Assembly: GCF_035920345.1 (NCBI RefSeq)
Contig: NZ_CP109149.1
Span: 7,812,001 to 7,876,000 of the forward strand
DNA length: 64,000 nt
Origin: Nocardia vinacea
GTDB taxonomy: Bacteria; Actinomycetota; Actinomycetes; Mycobacteriales; Mycobacteriaceae
Direction of reading: 5' to 3'
The notes below the pieces were generated by a model. That model had not been told where the DNA came from. It made no database searches and was given only the letters and a program-made list of their open reading frames with translations. The position numbers were made by a program, and so were the translations under genes. Shown piece after piece: positions 25,018-33,697 of this stretch. The first letter of the stretch is position 1. Every line of letters begins with the position of its first letter.

Positions 25018-25473
25018 ATGACCGCCAAGACCGCCGCCCGCATCCACGTCGACCACGAGACCACCAAGCGCCTCGGCAACTGGACCGACGCCGACACCTT
25101 CGACATCACCGCCCGCTACGGCAGCGTGGTGATCGACCTGCGTTCGCCGCAGATCACCGGTGAGATCGTTGTCCACGCCGATCTCGACCACGCCATGGTG
25201 AAACTGCTCGTCCCGGACGACGCCGTCATCGACCAGACCGAACTGCACTGGACCGGTCGCGGCCGGGTGAAGGATTTCGCGCGACCGCAGGAAGCCGCAG
25301 GTCGCGTCATCCGGCTCACCGGCACCAGCAACCGCAGTGAATTCCGGGTGCACCGTGCGGGTGTCGCCGTGCTGTCGGCAATGTTCTCGCGGGAGTTCTT
25401 CGAGGATGCGCGCCGCGCGCATCGCGACGGCACGCACCCGACCGTTGCCGACCCGGCCAATGCGCCGCGTTGA
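25018..25473 (+). CDS. Conserved hypothetical protein divergent from PadR
   Basis: 151 residues. GAAAGGATCG just before the ATG at 25018 supports the start. It looks all-beta in the first 110 residues, with repeated VVIDLRSP, EIVVHADLDHAMVKLLVPD and RVIRLTG strands, then a helical C-terminus (FFEDARRAHRDG). No signal peptide or membrane helix. The strand pattern recalls the bactofilin/DUF1707-like beta-helix proteins often found next to PadR repressors, but I cannot assign a family. It is the likely target of the PadR protein. Confidence 0.75.
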   Translation: MTAKTAARIHVDHETTKRLGNWTDADTFDITARYGSVVIDLRSPQITGEIVVHADLDHAMVKLLVPDDAVIDQTELHWTGRGRVKDFARPQEAAGRVIRLTGTSNRSEFRVHRAGVAVLSAMFSREFFEDARRAHRDGTHPTVADPANAPR

Positions 25474-25496
25474 TTCGCATCGGTTGCCGAAACCGC

Positions 25497-25524
25497 AGTG
25501 CCCCGACCATGAGGTTGGGGCACT
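25497..25524. terminator. Bidirectional terminator
   Basis: AGTGCCCCGACC-atga-GGTTGGGGCACT: a 12-bp stem with one G-T pair and a 4-nt loop, between the convergent unknown gene (stop 25473) and the phosphatase gene (stop 25532). Confidence 0.75.
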
Positions 25525-25531
25525 TGGCATT

Positions 25532-26020
25532 TCAGGTTCCGTCGAGCCCGATCGTCAGATACTTCACGAAGAACTCGTTGTTCAGCGCATAGCGGGAACG
25601 CCGCCGCCGAATCAGGGCGATGGCGTCATCGACCGAATGCCCGAGATCCAGCAGCGTCTGCGCGACCACCAAACCCGAACGGTTGTATCCGTACTGGCAG
25701 CGCACCATGACGCTGCGTTCGGCACGAACCGCGGCGGCGGCGATCCCGGCCAACTCGCGCGCCGCCACCAGTTGCTCGGCGTGCAGCGCGGCGTCCGGAA
25801 TGGCGAGGTGATGGTGTTCGACATCCGGTCCCGGACCGTGCCCCTCGGCCTGGAACAGACTGATCACCACATCGAATTCGGTCCCGACGATCACGGGCAC
25901 CCGCACGCCCTCGACATTTCCGTAATGATGCCCACCCATCCACAGCTGTGGCACGATCTCGTTCCACGGCGCGTCCGCATCTGGTGTCTTCATCCTGGGC
26001 GGCCGGTCCCACTGCACCAT
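25532..26020 (-). CDS. Dual-specificity-type protein phosphatase
   Basis: 162 residues. The CX5R signature is present as RCQYGYNRSGLVVA; the usual HC is RC here. The general-acid Asp is probably in IPDAALHAEQ. Compact size and the WMGGHHYGN start fit the DSP/PTP-like group. GGGGAGG lies 5 bp before the ATG at 26020, so I preferred it over 26053. It may dephosphorylate proteins or phosphorylated metabolites; no kinase gene is nearby. Confidence 0.85.
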   Translation of the reverse strand: MVQWDRPPRMKTPDADAPWNEIVPQLWMGGHHYGNVEGVRVPVIVGTEFDVVISLFQAEGHGPGPDVEHHHLAIPDAALHAEQLVAARELAGIAAAAVRAERSVMVRCQYGYNRSGLVVAQTLLDLGHSVDDAIALIRRRRSRYALNNEFFVKYLTIGLDGT

Positions 26021-26117
26021 CGTTGCCTCCCCGCGTTTCGGCCCAGCTTCCACGGTACCGCCGTCCTTGCCATGGCATTGGCTCGAGAAAACGCGCGGAC
26101 GTTCTATTGGTATTCGT

Positions 26118-26232
26118 CGTGATACCGGTGATCGTTGCCATCGTGGTGTTGCGACGCAAACGTGCCGGGCAACCGTCGGACCCGGAAATGATCACCGGCA
26201 ATGAAGGGCATCGCCATGTCGATGGATCCTGA
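26118..26232 (+). CDS. Possible small single-helix membrane protein
   Basis: A 37-residue frame from GTG 26118: hydrophobic start (IPVIVAIVVLRRKR) then a polar tail. It overlaps the start of the DUF6480 gene. Hydrophobic helix plus basic stop-transfer is a typical small membrane protein pattern, but there is no clear RBS and no known family. It could also start at TTG 26106, or be chance. Confidence 0.3.
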
Positions 26233-26446
26233 TCCACGGCGCACTCCCGATCTCGATCCGGGCGGCGGCGTCCCACCCGGATCGACCCCACCCGAGACGG
26301 CGCAGACCTCCGGTTTGTCCGCGCCCGAGCCGCGCACCAGCCGACACTTCCCGCCGACCGGAGTCGGCTTCATCGCCATGGCCGCGGTGCTGGCAATCCT
26401 GTTCATCGTGGTGGCGGTGTTGCTGGTGGTAACTCTGCTGATGTAG
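26216..26446 (+). CDS. DUF6480-family small membrane protein
   Basis: 76 residues. The N-terminal half is Pro/Gly-rich with the family pattern DPRRTPDLDPGGGVPPG; the C-terminal half is one hydrophobic helix (GFIAMAAVLAILFIVVAVLL). Such proteins are common in actinobacteria and have no known function. The start could also be ATG 26201, five codons upstream. The stop codon TAG is part of the KstR-like box that precedes the P450 gene. Confidence 0.75.
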   Translation: MSMDPDPRRTPDLDPGGGVPPGSTPPETAQTSGLSAPEPRTSRHFPPTGVGFIAMAAVLAILFIVVAVLLVVTLLM

Positions 26447-26457
26447 AACACGTTCTA
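26444..26457. promoter_or_regulatory. KstR-type operator (TnnAACnnGTTnnA)
   Basis: TAGAACACGTTCTA matches the published KstR consensus TnnAACnnGTTnnA at every fixed position and is fully palindromic outside the centre. It lies 34 bp before the P450 start. KstR represses sterol-catabolism genes in mycobacteria and rhodococci. The TetR encoded downstream could also be the binder. Confidence 0.65.
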
Positions 26458-26490
26458 GACAGATCTGGCATTCTGTCTTACTCTCGGATC

Positions 26491-27711
26491 ATGACGACAG
26501 AGTTGTCTCACCGACCACATTTCGAATTGAGATCCGCGGAGACCTGGCGCGACCCGTGGCAGATGTATGCCGAACTGCGCGCGCACGACCCCGTGCATCA
26601 CGTTGTGCCCCAGGATGATTCGGCGAGCGACTACTACGTCCTATCGCGCTATTCGGATGTGTACGCGGCGGCGCGGGATGTCGCGACCTTTTCGTCGGCG
26701 GGCGGCCTGACCGTCGACTACCGCGACCTCGGCGAGATCGGGCTGCCCGAACCGCGCCCGTTCGTCTTCACCGATCCGCCGGATCACACCAGCTTCCGCA
26801 AACAGGTAATGAAAGGTTTCACGCCGCGACAGGTGCGCTCGGTCGAACCGCAGGTGCGCGCGTTCGTCGTCGAGCGGTTGGAGCGGCTGCGGGCGGCGGG
26901 CGAGGGCGATATCGTCGTCGAACTTTTCAAGCCGCTGCCGAGCATGGTGGTCGCGCATTATCTCGGTGTGCCGGAACCGGATCGGCCGAAATTCGACGAG
27001 TGGACCGATCTCATCATGACTGCCTCCGCAGGCGGCAGTCCGCTCGATGCCCAGGAGGCCATCGGCGAATTGATGCAGTACTTCACCCATTTGATCGAAC
27101 GCCGCCGCGCCGAACCCGCCGACGATACGATCTCGCATCTGGTGGCTTCCGGCCTCGGTGCTGATGGCGACTATGCGGGCATCATCTCGATTCTCGGCTT
27201 CGCCTTCACCATGATCACCGGCGGAAACGACACCACCACCGGCAATCTCGGCGGTGCGGTGCAATTGCTGACCGAGCGTCCGGATCAGCGGCGACTGCTG
27301 ATCGAGAATCCGGCGCTCATTCCGGATGCGGTCGAGGAGTTCCTGCGGCTCACCTCGCCGGTGCAGGGTTTGGCGCGAACCATGGTGCGCGACATCGAGA
27401 TTCACGACACCACCATTCCGGCCGGACGTCGCGTACTGCTGCTGTATGCCTCGGCGAACCGGGACGAACGCGAATTCGGTTCCAATGCAAGCGAACTCGA
27501 TGTGCTGCGGCGGCCCAAACAGATCCTGACCTTCAGTCACGGCAACCATCACTGTCTCGGCGCGGCCGCCGCGCGCATGGTCGCGTGCGTCGCGCTGGAG
27601 GAGCTGCTTGTGCGCTGCCCGGATTTCGTCGTCGATATAGATCGTGTGCGTTATGCCCCTGGCAGTTATGTGCGCTGGCCGGATCGTGTGCCTTTCCGGG
27701 TGTCCCGATGA
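26491..27711 (+). CDS. Cytochrome P450
   Basis: 406 residues. The heme-binding motif is FSHGNHHCLGAAAAR with Cys 355; the K-helix ExxR is Glu 283-Arg 286; the I-helix has ITGGNDTTTGNLGG, with Asn in place of the usual Ala/Gly-x-Asp/Glu start. No redox partner is fused or adjacent. A KstR-like operator lies upstream and a TetR gene overlaps its stop codon. A role in sterol or lipid hydroxylation is suggested by the operator but not proved. Confidence 0.93.
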   Translation: MTTELSHRPHFELRSAETWRDPWQMYAELRAHDPVHHVVPQDDSASDYYVLSRYSDVYAAARDVATFSSAGGLTVDYRDLGEIGLPEPRPFVFTDPPDHTSFRKQVMKGFTPRQVRSVEPQVRAFVVERLERLRAAGEGDIVVELFKPLPSMVVAHYLGVPEPDRPKFDEWTDLIMTASAGGSPLDAQEAIGELMQYFTHLIERRRAEPADDTISHLVASGLGADGDYAGIISILGFAFTMITGGNDTTTGNLGGAVQLLTERPDQRRLLIENPALIPDAVEEFLRLTSPVQGLARTMVRDIEIHDTTIPAGRRVLLLYASANRDEREFGSNASELDVLRRPKQILTFSHGNHHCLGAAAARMVACVALEELLVRCPDFVVDIDRVRYAPGSYVRWPDRVPFRVSR

Positions 27712-28292
27712 TGGCCGTACCGGGTAGCGCGGGGGATTGGTTGCGCCCCAGGCGTGCCGATATCGCGGCCGAGCAGATCCTCGATGCGGCCGCGCAGCTG
27801 TTCGTCGAGCGCGGCGTCACGAATACCGGGATGGGTGATGTCGCGAAGGCTGCGGGCTGCTCGCGCGCCACCCTCTATCGCTATTTCCCGAACCGCCAAG
27901 TGCTGCGAATCGCGTTCGTGCACCGCGAGGCCCGTCGGGTCGGTGCCGCCGTCGCCGAGCGGACTCGCGTGATCACCGATCCGAGCGAGCGCATCGTCGC
28001 GGTCATGCTCGCATCGCTGCGCGAGGTCCGTGCCGACCCGACTCTGATCGCGTGGTTCACCGCGGGTGATGCGGGTATCGCCAATGAGATCGGTCAATCC
28101 TCCGAGGTCATCGAGGCCATTGCCACCGGGCTGCTGCCGCAGACCGCCGATCCGGACCGCTCCCGCCTGGCCCGCTGGTTGGCTCGTATCATCATGTCGC
28201 TGCTCACCGCGCCCGGTCGTGACGAGGCCGATGAGCGGGTCATGTTGGAGCAGTTCGTTGCGCCGGTAGTCATGGGTGCGTTCGCGAGTTGA
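27708..28292 (+). CDS. TetR-family regulator coupled to the P450
   Basis: 194 residues. The N-terminal helix-turn-helix is ILDAAAQLFVERGVTNTGM, then KAAGCSRATLYRYFPNRQVL. The C-terminal ligand domain does not resemble a named subgroup. The ATG at 27708 overlaps the P450 stop (ATGATG), so the genes are co-translated. It probably controls the P450, perhaps through the box at 26444-26457. Confidence 0.88.
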   Translation: MMAVPGSAGDWLRPRRADIAAEQILDAAAQLFVERGVTNTGMGDVAKAAGCSRATLYRYFPNRQVLRIAFVHREARRVGAAVAERTRVITDPSERIVAVMLASLREVRADPTLIAWFTAGDAGIANEIGQSSEVIEAIATGLLPQTADPDRSRLARWLARIIMSLLTAPGRDEADERVMLEQFVAPVVMGAFAS

Positions 28293-28386
28293 CGTCCCGC
28301 CTGCCCGACACGGCAGCGAACGGGGTTGGCTCGCACCCATGGCGGCCCATCGCGCCGAGGTGATCGTTCGCCGCGCAACTCAGCCC

Positions 28387-28417
28387 TTGACTTGGAGTGC
28401 ACTCCAGATCGTAGCGT
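28387..28417 (+). promoter_or_regulatory. MerR-type promoter with 19-bp spacer around a perfect palindrome
   Basis: TTGACT (28387-28392), a 19-bp spacer, then TAGCGT (28412-28417). The spacer contains the palindrome TGGAGTGCACTCCA (28393-28406). A stretched spacer with a central dyad is the hallmark of promoters activated by MerR-family proteins. The aldo/keto reductase starts at 28455. No merR gene is adjacent. Confidence 0.6.
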
Positions 28418-28454
28418 CGATGGCGAAATCGTCGACCAAGGAGGAAAGACTCGC

Positions 28455-29435
<981 letters not shown>

Positions 29436-29438
<3 letters not shown>

Positions 29439-29670
29439 CTACTAGTCGGCCGAGCATTTCGGCGACGGTCAGTAGGGAATTGGCGAGTAGGGCAGCGTCA
29501 ATACCCGCCCAGCGGGGTTCGAGCGCCAAGCCCATGCGCACCAAGGCCTCGGCGTGGTCGAGGATGATGGCGCGCGAATTGCGTAGTGCCTCACGATATT
29601 CCCTGGGCGCCCCACCCGGGTGGCGAGAATCAGCCGCCACCGGGTGGGATTCGCCGGGGCCGTACCGCCG
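29436..29670 (-). pseudogene. TetR C-terminal domain relic with a frameshift
   Basis: In one minus-strand frame the segment from about 29669 to 29604 reads as RWRLILATRVGRP; a shifted frame continues from about 29607 to 29436 with REALRNSRAIILDHAEALVR and LLANSLLTVAEMLGRLV. Together these resemble a TetR ligand-binding domain split by a frameshift. No DNA-binding domain is left. It may be the remnant of an old regulator of the aldo/keto reductase. Confidence 0.4.
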
Positions 29671-29952
29671 AATGCCTCCACTGTCGCCGAGGCGGCCACA
29701 ACTGGATCACTACCGCCTCACCTCCACCGGTTCATAGTGGCAGATCTTGTAACTTAAATGGAATCGGTTCGACCGCACGACTTTCGGTGTCGAGAACATA
29801 CGTTCCCGTTGTATTCGGCGGGGGAAATTGCTACGGTGCGTTATATTTGCTGCGACAGTGTGCGGTGGCGGGGCGCCAACGCCGGTAGCTGCTCCTGACC
29901 TGTATGGATCGAGCATTAGAGGATCTGGCACGCGACGGAACGAGGCAAGTCG
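29671..29952. other. Intergenic stretch upstream of the resolvase-like gene
   Basis: I see no gene here. It is more AT-rich than its surroundings near 29735-29850 and probably holds the promoter of the gene at 29953. Confidence 0.4.
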
Positions 29953-30285
29953 ATGAGGCCGACGCCGACCGCGATCGGATACCTTCGTCAGGACGTGTCG
30001 GGCGATGCGATGGACTGGGACATTGCCCAGATCCGTAAGTTGGCAACGCGATACGGATATGACCTCGCCGAGATCGTGCGGCTGGAGGGTGCGGGCACGC
30101 ATATTCTCGCGGCATTGCGCAAAGTAATCCGCGAGACGGAGGCGGAAGCGGTGATCATGCCGAATCTCGCACATTTGGACGATCGACCGGAAGAACTTGT
30201 GCGGGCGTGTGACGTTATCACCGTCAACCCGACCAATACCTATGCCCGACGGGCATATCCCGGGGAATGTGTGTGGGCTGATTAG
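29953..30285 (+). CDS. Small resolvase-N-terminus-like protein
   Basis: 110 residues. It starts like the catalytic domain of serine recombinases (TAIGYLRQDVSGDAMDWD, then RKLATRYGYDLAEIVRL), and VIMPNLAHLDDRPEELVRACDVITV matches the later strand of that fold. The catalytic Ser of a Y-x-R-x-S motif is missing (YLRQDVSGD has Ser two positions late) and there is no DNA-binding domain. Similar short proteins occur in multiple copies in Nocardia genomes. Function unknown; it may be a domesticated or regulatory derivative. Confidence 0.65.
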   Translation: MRPTPTAIGYLRQDVSGDAMDWDIAQIRKLATRYGYDLAEIVRLEGAGTHILAALRKVIRETEAEAVIMPNLAHLDDRPEELVRACDVITVNPTNTYARRAYPGECVWAD

Positions 30286-30377
30286 CCTTGCGTCGGACGC
30301 GCCGTCTACGATCTTCGCGTTTGCTTGTCGTCAGCTGCTCCATCAGATCAGTTCGATCAAAGGAGAAGGTATTCGTC

Positions 30378-30896
30378 ATGGCAATTTCCCGGAAGATCGC
30401 CACAGCTTCGGTCGCAGTCTCCGCACTCGCCGCCGCGTTGGTCGGCACCCAGCAGGCCGCGGCCGATCCGATTGCCGGCGGCTGCTCCGGCGGCCAATTC
30501 AGTTACAACACAAGCCCGCTCGGGATGTCGGTCGCGCCGACCACGGCCACATGGATCGCCAATCTCACCGGTTGCACGGGCGCACCCGCGTCCGAGGCCA
30601 CGGTCAGCGGCACCTTCAGTGGAAACGGCAGCTGCAACGGTGCCGACGGTCAGATCGACGGCAAGGTCAACTGGTCCAACGGTGTGGTCAGCCGGATCAG
30701 CGGGCCGTGGCATGTGCCGGGTGGTGTCGCCAGGTCGATGTCCAACACCGTGACCATCACCGATGGCCCCGGTGCGGGTGGCCAACTGGTGGTCGAACAA
30801 GGTCCGATCGGCAATGCCGTGGCAATGGCGGGGTCGTGCATCGCGGGCAATCTCCGCAATGCCGACGTGCCGATCCTCGCGGTGCGTTTCAACTGA
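30378..30896 (+). CDS. Secreted protein of unknown function
   Basis: 172 residues. A signal peptide (KIATASVAVSALAAALVG, cleavage after QQAAA) is followed by a beta-rich mature domain with four Cys (GGCSGGQ, LTGCTGA, NGSCNGAD, GSCIAGN) that could form two disulfides. AAAGGAGAAGG upstream supports the ATG at 30378. Family members are common in Nocardia and Rhodococcus; no function is known. A strong terminator follows its stop. Confidence 0.8.
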   Translation: MAISRKIATASVAVSALAAALVGTQQAAADPIAGGCSGGQFSYNTSPLGMSVAPTTATWIANLTGCTGAPASEATVSGTFSGNGSCNGADGQIDGKVNWSNGVVSRISGPWHVPGGVARSMSNTVTITDGPGAGGQLVVEQGPIGNAVAMAGSCIAGNLRNADVPILAVRFN

Positions 30897-30910
30897 ACCG
30901 ATGAACAAAT

Positions 30911-30943
30911 AACGGGTACCGGGCCGTGCGCCCGGTACCCGTT
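30911..30943. terminator. Strong bidirectional terminator
   Basis: A perfect 14-bp stem, AACGGGTACCGGGC and GCCCGGTACCCGTT, with a 5-nt loop CGTGC. It lies between the convergent secreted-protein genes (stops 30896 and 30971). Confidence 0.85.
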
Positions 30944-30970
30944 TCAAGCGGCTGGTCCACCGGCGCAAGT

Positions 30971-31189
30971 TCAGAAGCAGTAGGGGAACTTGCAGGTCGA
31001 GGGATCGTTCGGACCGAAGATAATGGCGATCAATCCATTGATGACGGTGTCAGCGACGCCCGATCCGGTGCTGATCGCCACCTCCTGTGCGGTAGCGGGC
31101 TGGTCGACGACGGCCACTTCGGCCGACGCCGTCGCGGGTGTGCTGATCAGGACACCGGCCGTAACCGCCAGCAGAACCTTCCGGATCAT
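30971..31189 (-). CDS. Small secreted peptide
   Basis: 72 residues starting at ATG 31189 with GAAAGGTAGC upstream. The signal peptide is MIRKVLLAVTAGVLISTPATASA; the mature part is about 49 residues, with a hydrophobic centre (VINGLIAIIFGP) and a C-terminal pair of Cys in STCKFPYCF. No family is recognised. The Cys pair could form a small disulfide loop at the C-terminus. Confidence 0.7.
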   Translation of the reverse strand: MIRKVLLAVTAGVLISTPATASAEVAVVDQPATAQEVAISTGSGVADTVINGLIAIIFGPNDPSTCKFPYCF

Positions 31190-31283
31190 ATTGCTACCTT
31201 TCGCTTTTCGGCTCATTGCACCATGCAGCCTAGTCAGGACGTCGAAGGCAGCAGTCCCCGCCAGTGGGTAAGAATTCTGGTCC

Positions 31284-31865
31284 TCACATGGCACGTCGAC
31301 CGGTCGAGCGGCGAAATCTGTAGTGCCGCGTCGAGTCGCGTCGCGGACAGATGCGGGAGCGGTCGTGGTCGACGGAGCAGTTGGCCACGACGGTTTCGGC
31401 GGGTTCCGCACCGGTGCGATCGGTGGCATGGGGCAGGTGGATGACCCGCTGCCCGCAGACCTCGGCATGTGAGCGCTTGTGCCAGCCGAACGGCGTCAGA
31501 TGGACCCGTTCGCCGCGTTCTTCCAGGCGTTCGGTGAGCTCGGAGAGCAAGTCCAATACATCGGCGATATGTGACAGCAGATCCAGTCCGGTTGCCGTAC
31601 TGGATCGTTCGGCCGAGCTCGTCAACTGAGCGAATCCGCTGATGACGATGTATGCCGCGTCGGTTTCGGTGGCAATCCGCCGGACGATTTGCGTGGCCGC
31701 TGCTCCCAGCGCGAGATCGCCGCGTTCGACGCCGACCGTCAAGACGAGACAGTCGAAGAATAGTCTGGTCGCCCCGACCGCCGACGGCGCGAGTTCGACA
31801 GCGCACGCATTCGCCGTGGTGGGTGCGTATCGGAATGTGCGGCAGCGACTGGTGTGAATCCACAT
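31284..31865 (-). CDS. Free-standing threonyl-tRNA synthetase editing-domain-like protein
   Basis: 193 residues. The order of motifs is that of the archaeal-type ThrRS editing (D-aminoacyl-tRNA deacylase-like) domain: a first strand MWIHTSRCRTFRY, a strand-loop YIVISGFAQLTSSAE corresponding to the archaeal PxAHLSS segment, and VHLTPFGWHKRSH matching the archaeal APFGWYK motif. No synthetase domains follow; the last 40 residues are Arg-rich. Archaeal relatives remove Ser from tRNA-Thr. Its ATG overlaps the cupin stop by one base (TAATG), so the pair is an operon. Family assignment is by motif reading only. Confidence 0.6.
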   Translation of the reverse strand: MWIHTSRCRTFRYAPTTANACAVELAPSAVGATRLFFDCLVLTVGVERGDLALGAAATQIVRRIATETDAAYIVISGFAQLTSSAERSSTATGLDLLSHIADVLDLLSELTERLEERGERVHLTPFGWHKRSHAEVCGQRVIHLPHATDRTGAEPAETVVANCSVDHDRSRICPRRDSTRHYRFRRSTGRRAM

Positions 31866-32401
31866 TATTGTCGGGCACCGCACAGGGTGTAACAGAACAC
31901 GAACGGCTCCGTGCCGTCGTTGAACCAGCCATGAGCGGAGCCGTTCTGGATCACGCAGTCACCAGCGCGCAGCGGCACGTCGATTCCGTTGTCTGTCCGC
32001 ATCCGGCCCTCGCCGGACAACACGACCACGAAATCGACCGTAGGGGTGGTATGTATTCCCGGCCGCGTCGTATCGAAGGTAGCCATCATCCCCGGCAGCT
32101 TCGCGTCCGCCTCGGCAATGGCTGCTTCCATGGCCGAGGCGGACACGTCCGCGGGCGGCTCATAGGACAGTCCAGCCGGGATGGTGATATAGCCGAAACG
32201 CAGCCCGCCAGGGCCTGGAAAGTACGTACCGGTCGCCGAGGTCGGCGCGGTGGTCACCGGCAGGGCGGGAACCGCGTCCAACTCCCACATGCGGTGCACG
32301 GTCGCCCCGGGTAGCAAGGCGATGGTGATCGGGGCGATGTTCGCGTCGGACAGGATCTGAGTTTCGCCGGAGTCGTTGTGGCCCATTACTACCCTGCGCA
32401 T
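31865..32401 (-). CDS. Cupin-domain protein
   Basis: 178 residues. The C-terminal half is a cupin barrel with TPTVDFVVVLSGEGRM and LRAGDCVIQNGSAHGWFN motifs. The first cupin motif has Asp/Val in place of the two His, so only one clear metal His (SAHGWF) is left. N-terminal strands complete the barrel. TGAGGAG lies before the ATG at 32401. First gene of a two-gene operon with the editing-like protein; divergent from an AraC-type regulator. Confidence 0.85.
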   Translation of the reverse strand: MRRVVMGHNDSGETQILSDANIAPITIALLPGATVHRMWELDAVPALPVTTAPTSATGTYFPGPGGLRFGYITIPAGLSYEPPADVSASAMEAAIAEADAKLPGMMATFDTTRPGIHTTPTVDFVVVLSGEGRMRTDNGIDVPLRAGDCVIQNGSAHGWFNDGTEPFVFCYTLCGARQ

Positions 32402-32640
32402 CGATACTCCTCACATTTCGCTCGCCGACTTGCCATGCTTCCTCCCATGGCAACACCAGACACGGTAGGAGCGGCGCGCGTGCCCCAGTTGTCGGTGGAC
32501 GCAGGAAAAATGCCGCCACGCGCAGCGTTCGCCGGAGTACTTCGGTGGCCGGGTGTTCATGAACCGCCCTATCCTGTGCGCAACCACCTATGCGCTGCGT
32601 GTTCTCGGGTGCGGACAGATCAAACGTAGGAAGGTGATAC

Positions 32641-33588
32641 GTGGATCACCGAGCCGTATTCGTCGAGTCGGCCACCACACGCACCGTCACACCTGATGAA
32701 CGCGCGGACTACTGGGCCGAGCTGATCAACTCCTACCACCGGCGTTTCGGATACGCCTTCCAGCGTGGCGGTGACTTCCACGGTCGCACAACGCGGCACC
32801 GCACCGACAACTACCAGCTCGTCGGATGGGAATCCGACGCCGTGACCTACTACCGGACTGCTCGACATGTGCACCACGACTCCGACGACGACTATCGATT
32901 GCTGCTGCCCATCAGTGGCGAAATGGTCATCTTCCAGCACGACCAGCACGCATGTATCGCCCCCGGCGTCGCCGGTCTGGTGACCATCGACCAACCGCTG
33001 GCGTTCTCGCAGGGCGATGGCGCCCAAGGGCTGCTCATGACCATTCCGCGAGGACAGATCGATCATCGTCTCGGCGGCCAGACGCCACCGGCACGGCCGC
33101 TGGACCTCACCGCAGGACTTGGCCGGGTGGTCGGCGATCTCGCCACCGGGTTGTTCGCCGAGGGCGCCATCCTTACCAGCCCGCAGTTCGACGCCGTCGC
33201 CGAACGGCTGGTCGAGCTGCTGTGCATGCACATCGTCGGCGACTATCCCACCGCACCCAATCATCTCGACGACGTGGAATCGGCTATCCGCCAATACGTC
33301 CGCACCCACGTCGAGGATGCGAGCCTCACCGGCACCACCATCGCCCATGCCCTCGGCTGGTCCCTGCGCCAAATCCAGCTCGCACTCCAGCACGCCGGCA
33401 CCACGCCGCGCGAACTCATCAAGGAAGAACGCCTGCGTCTCGCCTATCTGCGCCTGCGGAATCCGGCATATCGGCAGTGGAGCATCGCCGACATCGCCCT
33501 GGGACTCGGCTTCGGCTCGGCAAGCGCCTTCAGCACAGCCTTCCGTCAGCGCTTCGAAGCCAGTCCCCGCGACATCCGTCAGGGTTGA
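32641..33588 (+). CDS. AraC-family regulator (cupin-like sensor, FeaR/AraC-binding type)
   Basis: 315 residues. The N-terminal sensor is beta-rich (DYRLLLPISGEMVIFQHDQ). C-terminal HTH motifs are TTIAHALGWSLRQIQLALQ and IADIALGLGFGSASAFSTAF. AGGAAGG at 32628-32634 supports the GTG start. Divergent from the cupin/editing-like operon across a 239-bp region, so it is the likely regulator of that pair. Confidence 0.9.
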   Translation: MDHRAVFVESATTRTVTPDERADYWAELINSYHRRFGYAFQRGGDFHGRTTRHRTDNYQLVGWESDAVTYYRTARHVHHDSDDDYRLLLPISGEMVIFQHDQHACIAPGVAGLVTIDQPLAFSQGDGAQGLLMTIPRGQIDHRLGGQTPPARPLDLTAGLGRVVGDLATGLFAEGAILTSPQFDAVAERLVELLCMHIVGDYPTAPNHLDDVESAIRQYVRTHVEDASLTGTTIAHALGWSLRQIQLALQHAGTTPRELIKEERLRLAYLRLRNPAYRQWSIADIALGLGFGSASAFSTAFRQRFEASPRDIRQG

Positions 33589-33697
33589 TTTGCCCCCTGG
33601 GCAGCGTGGATCGGCGCCTCAGCACGTCAACGGGACATGGTCGGTCACCGCATGTGCGGCGACCGACCTCCGCTCCCGGTCGAGGACAATTCGGAGC

